Shown here: positions 34,175-42,859 of the stretch, piece after piece | How positions within the stretch are numbered: position 1 is the stretch's first letter | Layout of the letters: each line of letters begins with the position of its first letter | Assembly: GCA_035517495.1 (NCBI GenBank) | Contig: DATIYT010000075.1 | Coordinates: forward strand, 124,001 to 188,000 | Direction of reading: 5' to 3' | Origin: DASZHJ01 sp035517495 | GTDB lineage: Bacteria; Pseudomonadota; Alphaproteobacteria; ATCC43930; CGMCC-115725 | DNA: 64,000 nucleotides | Notes under the pieces: generated by a model | The model's database searches: none | What the model saw: only the letters and a program-made list of their open reading frames with translations | What the model was told of the DNA's origin: nothing | Position numbers and translations under genes: made by a program

Positions 34175-35169
34175 TCCGTCCCCAAATGGAACAAGCAATC
34201 GCCGCGCTCGGTGCGGCCGGGGATGCGCTTGCAGAGCACGACCCCAGCGCGCTCGAAGCGTACGACGTCCGCCTCGCGCCAGGGCGTGTGTGAGAAATGG
34301 ATTGCGGCGGCGGGATCGCCGGCCTTCACCTCGTCGCCCAACTCCGCCAGCGGCTCGAACACGCCGCTCTCGCTCGTGTAGACGAAATAATCGGGCCCAC
34401 CGATCTCCATGAGCCGCGTTCCCGGCGACGGCTCGGCCTTGAGATCGGGCACGATGCCGAGGTGCCGAAGCACGCGCCGCACGCCCTGCTCGGCGATTCG
34501 CAGCGCCGATGGCGTCACCGTGCCGCTGCCGCCGGCCTCGGTGCCGAAGGCAAGCGCGCCCTGGCGGTGCGCGGCAGCGGTGAAGGTCTGATCCGCACCC
34601 ATGGGCTGGTGCGAGACATAGCCGATCGGCGCGCCGAACACGCGGAGCAGCTCGATGGTCTCGGCATTCCGCTTCTCGGCGCCGGGATAGAGGGTCCCGA
34701 GCGCGCTGGGCACATACATGAGCGAGCTGCCGCCCGAATGCAGATCGAGCGCGTAGTCGCAGAGCGAGAGCAGCTCGTGCTCGATGTAGTACGCGATCTG
34801 CTTGGTGGGCGTGCCGTCGGGATCGCCGGGGAAGGAGCGGTTGAGATTGCCGGCGTCGATCGGCGAGGTGCGCCGGCCGGCGATCGCCGCCGGGAAATTG
34901 GCGGCGGGCGTGAAGAGGATGCGGCCCTGCACCTGCTCGGCTCGAAGCTCGCGGACCAGCTTCATGAGGGTCACCTGACCTTCGTACTCGTCGCCGTGAT
35001 TGCCGGAGTTGAGCAGGATGGTCGGGCCGGTGCCGTTCTTGATCACGACGATCGGGATTGGGATGAAGCCGTAAGCGGACTCGTGCACCGAATGCGGCAG
35101 ACGCAGGAATCCCGTCTGTTTGCCGTTCTTCTCGAAATCGATGGTCGGGGTGATGCGCGTGCGGGTCAT
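34162..35169 (-). CDS. Succinylglutamate desuccinylase/aspartoacylase family zinc deacylase
   Basis: 335 residues, M14-type zinc hydrolase. Zinc ligands are H58 and E61 in NSGNHGDEYEG and H144 in ALDLHSGG; NLNRSFPG holds the substrate-carboxylate arginine. The C-terminal domain is a lipoyl-like beta-barrel (VFEPLAELGDEVKAGDPAA). The group includes the ectoine-pathway deacetylase DoeB. The ATG overlaps the stop of the MFS gene by four bases, so the transporter and deacylase are coupled; the transported compound is probably the acylated substrate. Confidence 0.9.
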   Translation of the reverse strand: MTRTRITPTIDFEKNGKQTGFLRLPHSVHESAYGFIPIPIVVIKNGTGPTILLNSGNHGDEYEGQVTLMKLVRELRAEQVQGRILFTPAANFPAAIAGRRTSPIDAGNLNRSFPGDPDGTPTKQIAYYIEHELLSLCDYALDLHSGGSSLMYVPSALGTLYPGAEKRNAETIELLRVFGAPIGYVSHQPMGADQTFTAAAHRQGALAFGTEAGGSGTVTPSALRIAEQGVRRVLRHLGIVPDLKAEPSPGTRLMEIGGPDYFVYTSESGVFEPLAELGDEVKAGDPAAAIHFSHTPWREADVVRFERAGVVLCKRIPGRTERGDCLFHLGTDYRG

Positions 35170-36431
35170 GGTGCGTGCTCTCCTGACTGTACTTTGTTAT
35201 CAAGCTCGCGCGCCCTGCCGTGCCACGGCTCGCGCCCGCGAACCTCTTCCTCCTTACCCCGCAGCGCGCGGGAGCTCGCGATATCAATTGCGAGCGCCAA
35301 AGCGGCAAGCGCGGCGCCGGACGCGAAGAGCAGTCCGTAGCTCCCGATTTCCGCGAACAGAAAGGAGCAGAAGTACGCCGAAGCCGCCTGTCCGACCGCG
35401 AAGGATACGGTGGCGATGCCCCAGGCCGCCACCTGCAGCTCGCTTTGACCTCCGGTCAGTTCACGGACGCGCCCGAGGACGAGCGCCACGCCGCCGGTGG
35501 TGAGGCCGCCTACGAGGAAGGCCGAGGCCATCAGCACGGAGACATCGGTCATGGACGCGACCACCGCTATGGCGCATGCCTGGACGGCGAAAGCGGAACG
35601 CAAGGCGTAGCGAAAGCCGATCCGGTCGGCGATCGCACCCGCGAGCATCGGACCCAAAATCGCGCCGACGCCGTAGAGCACCCAGATTTGCGCCGCATCT
35701 TCGATACCGCGCCCGAGGCCACGCGCGACGAAATCGACCAGGAAGACCATGTGCGGGACGAGCGCCATCGCGCTGAGCGCATATTCGAGATAGAGCGCAA
35801 GCAGCGGTCCTTGACGAACCATCCGGATCGCGGGAGCGGCGCTTTTATAGTTCGCATCTGCCGGCCACGCGCTCCATGCGAGCGCGGAGAGCGCGAGCGC
35901 CAGCGCGCCCAACCCGCACCACGCCGCCGCCAAGCCAGAGCGCAGCAGCAGCGGCACTAGGGTACCGGAGGCGACAATGCCCAATCCAACGCCGGCGAAG
36001 ATTACGCCCGAGGCGAGGCCGCGTCTCGACGGCGCGACTTCCGGAAGAACGGTGGGCGCCGCCAGAGCCATCAACACACCGCCGGCGAGGCCCGAAGCGA
36101 ACCGCCAGAAAAAGAACCACAGGAACGGCAGCGGCTCAGCGCAGGCGAAAAACGAGACCGCCGCTGAAATCATCATCGCGCGCAAGAGGACTCTGGTCGC
36201 GATCCAAGCCGCCAAGCGGCGAGCCAGCAGCGCGCCCGCCAGGTATCCCGCAAGATTGGCGGCGCCCAAATAGGCCGCCGCCGACGGCAGAAACCATTGT
36301 GCCCCAATCACCGCGGGAATGAGCGGTGCATAGGCAAATCGGGAAAGACCGATGCCGACGAGATTGGCGGCGTGCGCCGCCAGTACTCCGCGCCAGCCCG
36401 CTCCACGACTGAAACCGGCCGCCGCCACCAC
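35166..36431 (-). CDS. MFS transporter, YbfB/YjiJ family
   Basis: 421 residues with 12 predicted membrane segments. ANLVGIGLSRFAYAPLIPAV at the N-terminus is the signature of the YbfB/YjiJ group. GGVLMALAAPTVLPEVAPSRRG and GPMLAGAIADRIGFRYALRS are MFS loops. The start is GTG with GGAGAG upstream. It forms a two-gene unit with the deacylase. The substrate is not known. Confidence 0.88.
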   Translation of the reverse strand: MVAAAGFSRGAGWRGVLAAHAANLVGIGLSRFAYAPLIPAVIGAQWFLPSAAAYLGAANLAGYLAGALLARRLAAWIATRVLLRAMMISAAVSFFACAEPLPFLWFFFWRFASGLAGGVLMALAAPTVLPEVAPSRRGLASGVIFAGVGLGIVASGTLVPLLLRSGLAAAWCGLGALALALSALAWSAWPADANYKSAAPAIRMVRQGPLLALYLEYALSAMALVPHMVFLVDFVARGLGRGIEDAAQIWVLYGVGAILGPMLAGAIADRIGFRYALRSAFAVQACAIAVVASMTDVSVLMASAFLVGGLTTGGVALVLGRVRELTGGQSELQVAAWGIATVSFAVGQAASAYFCSFLFAEIGSYGLLFASGAALAALALAIDIASSRALRGKEEEVRGREPWHGRARELDNKVQSGEHAP

Positions 36432-36662
36432 GACATCTCTCCGTTTGTTGGGTGCCGCATCTTAGGCGGGGTCGGCGACCGCCAGTAACGGCTTTATCCG
36501 AACCAACCTATCCCGTTTTGAGATAGCTCGCCCGGGCGATTGCGAGCAAGCCGATGCCAGAAACGCCACGCGTACATCGAAGTGATCAGCGCCCCATATT
36601 CCCCGAGCAGCGCAAAGCGGCGGCGCCGCGGGCGCGACATCATGGGGCGAAGCTTCCGCGCT

Positions 36663-37394
36663 TTATATCGCCTGCAGTGCCGCTTCGGTCCGGGCGGAAA
36701 GCGATGTGCGTTGGCGGCCCGCTGCGTCGAAATTCGCGGGTTCTAGCCAGCCATCAAACGCCTCGCGCAGCGCCGGCCATTCGCGGTCGATGATCGAATA
36801 CCAGGCGGTGTCGCGGTTGCGGCCTTTGTAAACCACGGCCTGGCGGAAAATTCCTTCAAAACGAAAACCCAGTCGCTGCGCCGCCGCCCGCGACGGCCCG
36901 TTGAGACTGTCGCACTTCCACTCATAGCGCCGGTATCGGAGCTCGTCGAAGACGCGGCGCATCATTAAATACATGGCCTCGGTTGCGGCCCGTCGCCGTT
37001 GAAGGCGCGGCGAGTAGTTGATGTGTCCGACTTCGATCGCCCCCATGCCGGGATCGATGCGCAAGAAACTCGCTACGCCCTGCGCCTCGCCCGTCTCCGC
37101 GTCGATGATGGCGTGAAAGAACGGATCTTCGCCCCGCGCCATTTGTTCAGCCCAGGCGCGGTAGCTCGGGAAATCGCGCAGCGGACCGACCGGCAGGTAG
37201 GTCCAATTGGCGCCGGCTTTATCGTCACTGTTCGCGGCGAAGAGCTGCGCTGCGTGGCGCTCCGCGTCGAGCGGCTCGAGCCGGCAATATCGCCCGATCA
37301 TCGGCGTGCGCGGCGGACGCGGTCGCGGCGTCCAATCGGGCACCGGCGCCCCGATCGGCTGACCGAGCGCGTTCTTGAATTGCTGCTCTTGCAT
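36663..37394 (-). CDS. GNAT-family N-acetyltransferase (RimJ/RimL type)
   Basis: 243 residues. PMIGRYCRLEPLDAERHAAQ opens the domain; acetyl-CoA binding is at YLMMRRVFDELRYRRYEWKC followed by N-x-x-S-R-x-A-A-x-R-L-G-F (NGPSRAAAQRLGF), the classic RimJ/RimL end. It probably acetylates a protein N-terminus, ribosomal protein or small amine. It follows the hemolysin III gene by 13 bp and so may be the last gene of the IF-1 unit. The upstream open frame is ignored because GGGGCGGG lies before the ATG at 37394. Confidence 0.87.
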   Translation of the reverse strand: MQEQQFKNALGQPIGAPVPDWTPRPRPPRTPMIGRYCRLEPLDAERHAAQLFAANSDDKAGANWTYLPVGPLRDFPSYRAWAEQMARGEDPFFHAIIDAETGEAQGVASFLRIDPGMGAIEVGHINYSPRLQRRRAATEAMYLMMRRVFDELRYRRYEWKCDSLNGPSRAAAQRLGFRFEGIFRQAVVYKGRNRDTAWYSIIDREWPALREAFDGWLEPANFDAAGRQRTSLSARTEAALQAI

Positions 37395-37407
37395 TATTCC
37401 CGCCCCA

Positions 37408-38067
37408 TCACCCCGCAACCGCCACGAACCCCAAGAGCACCGCGCCATAGTGCAGGGAAGCGGCCGCGAGCACCATCCCGTGCCATATCGCCTTGTGGTA
37501 AGGGAGCGTTTCCCAAAGATGGAACACGACGCCGCTCGTGTAGAGAACTCCGCCGACGGCCAGGAGCGCCACAACGGGCGGCGCCGTGAATTCAAGTAGC
37601 GGCGCCAGGATCAGCAGGGGAACCCAACCCATCAGCAAATAGGCCAGCACCGTCAAGCCGTCGCGTTGCCGCGGGAAGGCGAGCTTCAAGGCACTCCCTG
37701 CCGCCGCCACCGCCCAGATGCCCGCGAGCAGCGCCACCCGCCTTGCTCCCGCGGCCATCGTCACGAGAAAGGGCGTGTACGTACCCGCGATCATCACGAA
37801 TATCGCGGCGTGGTCGAAGCGCTGCAGCAAGTCCTTGCGCCGCGAGGCCGGCGTCAGACTGTAGGCTGCGGAGAGACTCAGCATCGCCATCAGGCCGCTC
37901 GCGTAGATCACACCGACCACGAGGCGGGCCGGATCGTGACCGGCCGCAAGAACCGCGATCAGGACGAGTGTGGCGGCTGAACCGGCCGCGAGGCCGATCC
38001 GATGGATCCACCGATCCGCATGAACCTCGCGCTCGCTGTAGCCGGAGTCGCGCGAGGTGAAGCGCAT
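37408..38067 (-). CDS. Hemolysin III / PAQR family membrane protein
   Basis: 219 residues, seven membrane segments. The PAQR metal-binding histidines are visible as RFDHAAIF after TM2-3 and HLWETLPYHKAIWHG near the end. Members are zinc-dependent membrane hydrolases or receptors; bacterial function is unclear. It lies 3 bp after the small basic protein gene. Confidence 0.9.
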   Translation of the reverse strand: MRFTSRDSGYSEREVHADRWIHRIGLAAGSAATLVLIAVLAAGHDPARLVVGVIYASGLMAMLSLSAAYSLTPASRRKDLLQRFDHAAIFVMIAGTYTPFLVTMAAGARRVALLAGIWAVAAAGSALKLAFPRQRDGLTVLAYLLMGWVPLLILAPLLEFTAPPVVALLAVGGVLYTSGVVFHLWETLPYHKAIWHGMVLAAASLHYGAVLLGFVAVAG

Positions 38068-38070
38068 GGG

Positions 38071-38295
38071 TTAGCCGCGGGAATCGCGGCGCTGGCGCAG
38101 AAAGCGTCGCTCGGCGGCCTTGCGGTCAGCCGCTTCCTTGGCAAGTCTCATTTCACGCAAGCGCATAATCTTGGAAACCGCCGCCTGGTGCTGCTTCTCG
38201 CGTTCGTCCAGCACCTTCTGGCTCTGGCTCTTGGTCTCCTCCCAAAGCGCCTGCGCTCTCGCCCGAGCTTCCCGATCTCGTTCGCTGTTTCTCAT
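38071..38295 (-). CDS. Small highly charged alpha-helical protein
   Basis: 74 residues, rich in Arg, Lys, Glu and Gln, without hydrophobic segments; likely a single long helix or coiled coil (ARAQALWEETKSQSQKVLDE). GGAAGG precedes the ATG at 38295. It is not recognised as a known family. Its place directly after the bS21 gene and its basic nature suggest an RNA- or ribosome-associated role, which is inference. Confidence 0.65.
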   Translation of the reverse strand: MRNSERDREARARAQALWEETKSQSQKVLDEREKQHQAAVSKIMRLREMRLAKEAADRKAAERRFLRQRRDSRG

Positions 38296-38348
38296 AGGGC
38301 CTTCCAATTTTTCCGCGGGCGACAGGCGCCCACGATTATGAAAACGTG

Positions 38349-38552
38349 TCAGTAGCCTTCGCGTTCCATCCGCTTACGCAGCGCCTTGCGATGGCGCCGC
38401 ACCGCCTCCGCCTTCTCGCGCGCACGCCGCTCGGACGGTTTCTCATAGGAGCGACGGTTCTTCATTTCGCGGAAGGTGCCCTCGCGCTGCATCTTCTTCT
38501 TGAGGATGCGCAGCGCCGCATTAACGTCGTTGTCGCGCACAAAAACCTGCAT
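38349..38552 (-). CDS. rpsU: Ribosomal protein bS21
   Basis: 67 residues: MQVFVRDNDVNAALRILKKK, then FREMKNRRSYEKPSERRARE, the full bS21 pattern with a basic C-terminus. bS21 binds the anti-Shine-Dalgarno side of the 30S platform and helps initiation. GAGG precedes the ATG. It lies 31 bp after infA, so an initiation factor and an initiation-linked ribosomal protein are encoded together; many alphaproteobacteria keep several copies of each. Confidence 0.95.
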   Translation of the reverse strand: MQVFVRDNDVNAALRILKKKMQREGTFREMKNRRSYEKPSERRAREKAEAVRRHRKALRKRMEREGY

Positions 38553-38583
38553 CACTGCCTCGATCCTGTTGCTGGACTGTCCG

Positions 38584-38856
38584 TCACCGCCCGCGGCCGA
38601 AACGGCGCGGCTGCTCCCGGGTCGCGGTCGTCCCGGTGTCTTTCTCGCGGAAGCTGATCCGACCCTTGGTCAGATCGTAGGGCGTCATCTCCACAGTTAC
38701 TCGATCCCCCGCGAGGATGCGGATACGATTTTTCTTCATGCGGCCGGAGCTATAAGCAAGCGCTTCGTGGCCGTTGTCGAGGCGCACTTTGAAGCGCGCA
38801 TCGGGCAATTGCTCGATCACCACGGCACTGAATTCGAGAAGGTCTTCCTTTGCCAC
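38584..38856 (-). CDS. infA: Translation initiation factor IF-1 with C-terminal extension
   Basis: 90 residues. An S1/OB-fold domain like IF-1: EDLLEFSAVVIEQLPDARFK, LDNGHEALAYSSGRMKKNRI, LAGDRVTVEMTPYDLTKGRI. IF-1 is normally 72 residues; here 18 extra basic residues rich in Thr, Arg and Gly follow FREKD. The GTG start at 38856 has AAGGTGG upstream; a longer frame is rejected. The extension and the pairing with bS21 suggest a second, specialised IF-1. Confidence 0.92.
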   Translation of the reverse strand: MAKEDLLEFSAVVIEQLPDARFKVRLDNGHEALAYSSGRMKKNRIRILAGDRVTVEMTPYDLTKGRISFREKDTGTTATREQPRRFGRGR

Positions 38857-38941
38857 ACAACCACCTTTATTGAAAATCGCCGCCCTGCCCGATTGATCGG
38901 ACGGCCGCGACATGAGCGCGTGATAAGCGTCATATTGGACG

Positions 38942-38981
38942 GGATCGGTTCAGGCTCAACCGAGGGGAACAGAACCGATCC
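38942..38981. other. infA: Perfect inverted repeat in the infA leader
   Basis: GGATCGGTTC (38942-38951) and GAACCGATCC (38972-38981), a 10-bp perfect stem with a 20-nt loop. With the promoter at 38995-39024 it would fall about +7 to +46 of the infA mRNA, leaving roughly 85 nt to the start codon. It may be a regulatory leader hairpin or an operator. Confidence 0.6.
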
Positions 38982-38994
38982 AAGCAATCGCGTT

Positions 38995-39024
38995 AATATA
39001 TAGGTCTTTCGGGTATCATTTCAA
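38995..39024 (-). promoter_or_regulatory. infA: Probable infA-rpsU promoter
   Basis: Minus-strand TTGAAA at 39019-39024 and TATATT at 38995-39000, 18 bp apart, each five of six to consensus. The remainder of the 304-bp gap 38857-39160 shows no gene and should also contain the divergent GST promoter. Confidence 0.5.
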
Positions 39025-39160
39025 TCGTATTGCGGCCGGCGGCGGGCCGCGATTTCGGTGTACGAGGCCTCAAGAAGAGGTGAGGAATGCGCCGCGCCAA
39101 TGACGCTATGCTGCACGCAAACCGTTCCGCCACCGGCTTGATCACCGAAGGGAGACCCCG

Positions 39161-39883
39161 ATGTTAGAGCTCTATTATTGGCCGACGCCCAACGGCAAGA
39201 AGGTCACCATCCTGCTGGAGGAGTTGGGCCTCGACTACAAGGTAATCCCCGTCAACATCGGCCGCGGCGATCAATTCGGCGATCATTTCCTGAAGATCAG
39301 CCCGAACAATCGCATGCCGGCGCTGGTGGACACCGATCCGCCCGGCGGCAAAGGCCCGCTCAGCGTGTTCGAGTCGGGGACCATCATGATGTACCTCGCG
39401 GAGAAGGCCGGCCGCTTCTGGCCCCAGGAAATACACCGCAAATACGAGGTCTCGCAGTGGGTGATGTGGCAGATGGCGAATCAGGGCCCGAAAACCGGAG
39501 AGTGTGGACATTTCCGCCGCTTGGGCGACCGCGAGGGTGATCAATCCTATGCCGTGCGCCGCTTCACCGACGAGGTGAACCGGCTCTACGGGGTGCTTAA
39601 CAATCGGCTCTACGACCGCCGCTATCTGGCCGGTGATGAGTACACGATTGCCGACATGATCTCCTACCCCTGGACCGTCAACTGGCAGGGGCAAGGCCAG
39701 GACATCGCGGAATTCAAGCACTTCAAACGCTGGTTCGAAGAGATCGGCGCGCGCCCCGCGGTCAAGCGCGGCATGGCCGTGGGCGCCGATCTCTCGACCG
39801 ATGTGACAAAGCTCCCGCCCGAGGAGCAGGCCCGCATCCGCAAGATTATGTACAACCAGCGCGCCCGCCCCGCGCCGGGGTGA
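39161..39883 (+). CDS. Glutathione S-transferase, YfcG/Ure2p-like (Nu class)
   Basis: 240 residues. Thioredoxin-like N-domain: YYWPTPNGKKVTILLEELGL and the cis-proline NNRMPALVD, then SVFESGTIMMYLAEKAG binding the gamma-glutamyl group. The C-domain is all-helical, with YLAGDEYTIADMISYPW as the usual N-capping box. Such enzymes are disulfide-bond reductases or conjugate electrophiles. AAGGGAGA precedes the ATG. Confidence 0.92.
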   Translation: MLELYYWPTPNGKKVTILLEELGLDYKVIPVNIGRGDQFGDHFLKISPNNRMPALVDTDPPGGKGPLSVFESGTIMMYLAEKAGRFWPQEIHRKYEVSQWVMWQMANQGPKTGECGHFRRLGDREGDQSYAVRRFTDEVNRLYGVLNNRLYDRRYLAGDEYTIADMISYPWTVNWQGQGQDIAEFKHFKRWFEEIGARPAVKRGMAVGADLSTDVTKLPPEEQARIRKIMYNQRARPAPG

Positions 39884-39932
39884 GAGAGCCCTGGCGTTCG
39901 GCAATCGCGGGAGCGGCGGTTAACAAAAATCT

Positions 39933-39976
39933 GCGGCGAGTCACGGAGGACACGGGGTTCCCTTTGGGACCCCCTC
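39933..39976. repeat. CACGGAGG-type repeat with hairpin
   Basis: GAGTCACGGAGGACACGGGG is a short member of the dispersed repeat family. It leads into GGGGTTCCCTTTGGGACCCC (39956-39975), a hairpin that could end GST transcription, although the T-run (39993-39998) is about 20 bp further on. Confidence 0.5.
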
Positions 39977-40056
39977 GCCTTAAGGGTGAACAACTTTTTT
40001 GAATTGAGTATCATGTCCGCGCCCTTGATAAGCGCGTTCGGCTTGGATTCCTGACC

Positions 40057-41391
40057 ATGGCGCGCGCCGCCAAACCACTGAAACGCCCGGCTTCCGCATC
40101 GATGGCACGCGCGCGACTCCTACCCGGCGCCGCCCAGAAATATGATGCGAGCGCCGATCTGCTGACTTGGATGGGCGAGCATTTCCGGCTTTGCGGCGAT
40201 ATCTATCGGGCATCGATTTATGGGTCGAAAGTCTACGTGACCCGAGATCCTGTCCACGCCGAACACGTGCTCCGCGCGAACTGGCAGAATTATGTGAAGG
40301 GACGGGCGATCAAGCGGATCGGCTTTCTTCTTGGCAATGGGCTGATGGTGAGCGAAGGGCCATTTTGGAAGCGGCAGCGGCGCGCTATTCAGCCGGCCTT
40401 CCGCCGCAAGGCACTCGCTCACCTGGCGGAAATCACGGCCGATGCCAATGCCGCCCTGCTGAAGCGGTGGATTCGCGCCGCGCAGACGAAGAAGACCGTC
40501 GATGTTACCAGCGACCTCAGCCAAATGGTGCTGAACGTCGTGCTGACTTCGATCTTCGGCGAGGACTACGACGGCATCCGGCCTGCCTTCGAAATCCTCT
40601 CCAGGGAGACCGCGCGCGACCTGGAGTTTGCGCAGGCTTTCCGCTCGCTCGGACCGGTCATTTCCGCGGTCGTCACGCGTCGGCGAAGCCGGGACGCACT
40701 TTCCATGGACATGCTCGGCGCGCTCATGACCGCGGGCGATCGGGAGAGCGGCCAACCAATGTCGGACCGGCAGCTCGTCAGCGAGATCAAGACGCTTGTG
40801 GTGGCGGGACACGAGACCACCGCCGGCACATTGAATTGGGTCTGGTATGCGTTGTCCCAGGGCCGCTCGGTCGAGGCACGACTGGCGAGCGAACTCGAGT
40901 CCTCTCCCGCAAATGCGCCTCCCGCGCTCGACGATCTGGCGAAGTATCCCTACACGCGGCAAATCATCGAGGAGGCCCTGCGCTTATATCCGCCGGGCTG
41001 GCTGATGACTCGGCGCGCGCTTAGGGATGATCGCCTCGGCCCCTATTTCGTTCCCGCCGGCACGGAAATCTACATTCCGCCCTATTTCATTCATCGCAAC
41101 CCCGCTTATTGGGATCGGCCTGAGGAATTCGATCCCGATCGCTTCGCCCCGGATCGACCGCAGGAACGGCATCAGGCGGCAATGCTCGCGTTCTCCACCG
41201 GTCCCAGAAACTGCATCGGCGAATTCTTCGCCCGGGTCGAGATGCAGGTGCATCTGATGATGACGGCGAGGCAGCTTCGACTGCGTTATCCGGGGACGAC
41301 GCCGCCCGAGATCGACGCGAGCGTGAATCTGCGGAGCAAGAAAAAGCTGGTGATGGCTCCGGAACTCAAGTCGCAACTGCTGGCGAGGTGA
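40057..41391 (+). CDS. Cytochrome P450
   Basis: 444 residues, soluble bacterial P450 without an N-terminal membrane anchor. I-helix oxygen-activation motif AGHETT at 250-255; ExxR pair E306/R309 in EEALRLYPPGW; meander RPEEFDPDRF; haem loop FSTGPRNCIGEF with the proximal ligand C386. The sequence resembles eukaryote-like CYP4/102-type bacterial P450s that act on fatty acids or terpenes. No ferredoxin or reductase gene lies beside it, so its electron supply is elsewhere. The ribosome-binding site is weak. Confidence 0.94.
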   Translation: MARAAKPLKRPASASMARARLLPGAAQKYDASADLLTWMGEHFRLCGDIYRASIYGSKVYVTRDPVHAEHVLRANWQNYVKGRAIKRIGFLLGNGLMVSEGPFWKRQRRAIQPAFRRKALAHLAEITADANAALLKRWIRAAQTKKTVDVTSDLSQMVLNVVLTSIFGEDYDGIRPAFEILSRETARDLEFAQAFRSLGPVISAVVTRRRSRDALSMDMLGALMTAGDRESGQPMSDRQLVSEIKTLVVAGHETTAGTLNWVWYALSQGRSVEARLASELESSPANAPPALDDLAKYPYTRQIIEEALRLYPPGWLMTRRALRDDRLGPYFVPAGTEIYIPPYFIHRNPAYWDRPEEFDPDRFAPDRPQERHQAAMLAFSTGPRNCIGEFFARVEMQVHLMMTARQLRLRYPGTTPPEIDASVNLRSKKKLVMAPELKSQLLAR

Positions 41392-41471
41392 GACCGCTCG
41401 TCATCATGGTCTCGCCGGCCGCAGCCACCACGGCGAGAGCGTCGCGATGCATGCTATCGGGCAAGTTGCCA

Positions 41472-41484
41472 GTCATCATATGAC
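41472..41484. promoter_or_regulatory. Candidate operator for the GntR-type regulator
   Basis: GTCAT-CAT-ATGAC, a perfect 5-bp inverted repeat about 56 bp before the binding-protein gene. FadR-subfamily GntR proteins bind short palindromes of this size. Link to the regulator at 44676 is inference. Confidence 0.3.
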
Positions 41485-41539
41485 CAGATAACATTCTAAC
41501 CGCAATAGCCGCAGAGCTACCCAAAAGGGAGGAGCAGAG

Positions 41540-42844
41540 ATGAATGAGCGCTGGTTGCTGTCGCGCCGCAATTTCCTTCGCACCCTGGTCGGGACGGGCG
41601 TGATCGCCGCCTCCGACCTCAACTGGTGGGATGCTCCGTTGATCTCGCCGCGCAGAGCATGGGGTGCCGAGCCCGTCCACTTCCAATTCAGCGTGCCGGA
41701 GCCGACGCGCATCACGCTCGTCACCTCGCTGGTGGAGCGCTTCAACCAGTCGCAGAAGGACTTCGCCGTCGAGGTCGAGTTCGTGCCGCAAGCGCAGGCA
41801 AGGCAGAAGCTGATCAGCGCCATCAGCTCCGGCAGCCCGCCTGATCTCTGCCAGATATGGGACAACTGGCTCGGCCAGTTCCAGGGCATGGGCGCGCTCG
41901 AGGACCTGACCGCGCGGGTCAAATCCTGGAAGCATCAGCCGGACGTGCAGCCAACCGCGTGGCAGACAGTGACCGTCGGCAACGCGATCGTCTCCCTACC
42001 CTTGTCGGTTACGCTCGATGCGATCTTCTACCGCACCGACCGTCTTAAGGAATACGGCCTCAAGGAACCGACGCCGGACTGGACCTGGGACGACTTCCTG
42101 GCGTTGGCCCAAGGCTTCACCAAGGCGGACAAGAATCAATACGGCTACGGTATGCGCGGCGCCGGCACATGGGCGGTGCTCTATCCGAGCGAGTTCGCCT
42201 ACGCCAACGGCGCCGAAGTACTGAAGGACGGCAAGGTGGTGATCAATTCGAAGGAAGGGGTCGACGCGCTCGCTTGGTACATGGACCTCGCCCTTAAGCA
42301 TCACGTCACCCCGCCGAGTGCCGCCACCGACGGCTTCGTCGAGATCGTCGAGACCTTCGGCCGCGGCGTCACCAATATGTATCAGCACAACTCGGGTTCG
42401 GTCGGTCAGCAGAAGAAAAACGTCGGCGCCGACAAGTTCGCGACCTTGCCGGTGCCGATCGGTCCCGCCAAGAAGCGCGCCTCGTTCTATTTCTCGGAGA
42501 CGCTCACCGGGTTCAAGAATGCGCGCAACAAGGAGGGGGCCTGGCAATTCATGAGCTTCATGCTCGAAGACGAGCCTAGCCTCATGTACTGCAAGACGCT
42601 CGGCCTGCTGCCGGCGCGCAAGTCGATCCTCGATCAGCCCGATTTCAAGGACGACCCCGCGCTTGCGGGTTTTCGGAATTCATTCCCGTTCACGATCGTG
42701 AGCCCCTATCTCGCCTATGCGGGCTGGGGCGGCAAACTCGATTCAGACGGCGTTCCGCTGATGCAGCAGGCGATCGTCGGCAAGATTTCGCCGAAGGAAT
42801 GCCTCGACAAGTTCGCGGACATTCTGACCAAGAACATGAGCTAG
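41540..42844 (+). CDS. ABC transporter extracellular solute-binding protein, family 1 (carbohydrate type)
   Basis: 434 residues. Twin-arginine signal SRRNFLRTLVGTGVIAAS, then the mature type-1 binding fold starting FQFSVPEPTRITLVTSLVER. SGSPPDLCQIWDNWLGQFQG and FYRTDRLKEYGL are normal for sugar and glycerol-phosphate binding proteins. GGGAGGAGCAG lies before the ATG. It is followed by two MalF/MalG-type permeases, a GntR regulator and an HpcH/HpaI aldolase, pointing to uptake of a sugar acid or polyol. Confidence 0.9.
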   Translation: MNERWLLSRRNFLRTLVGTGVIAASDLNWWDAPLISPRRAWGAEPVHFQFSVPEPTRITLVTSLVERFNQSQKDFAVEVEFVPQAQARQKLISAISSGSPPDLCQIWDNWLGQFQGMGALEDLTARVKSWKHQPDVQPTAWQTVTVGNAIVSLPLSVTLDAIFYRTDRLKEYGLKEPTPDWTWDDFLALAQGFTKADKNQYGYGMRGAGTWAVLYPSEFAYANGAEVLKDGKVVINSKEGVDALAWYMDLALKHHVTPPSAATDGFVEIVETFGRGVTNMYQHNSGSVGQQKKNVGADKFATLPVPIGPAKKRASFYFSETLTGFKNARNKEGAWQFMSFMLEDEPSLMYCKTLGLLPARKSILDQPDFKDDPALAGFRNSFPFTIVSPYLAYAGWGGKLDSDGVPLMQQAIVGKISPKECLDKFADILTKNMS

Positions 42845-42859
42845 CTCGGCCGATCGATC

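Noticed and set aside
39956..39998. Intrinsic terminator after the GST gene
   Set aside because: The GGGGTTCCC/GGGACCCC hairpin is real, but the T-run is about 20 bp beyond it, so it is noted under the repeat and not called a terminator.
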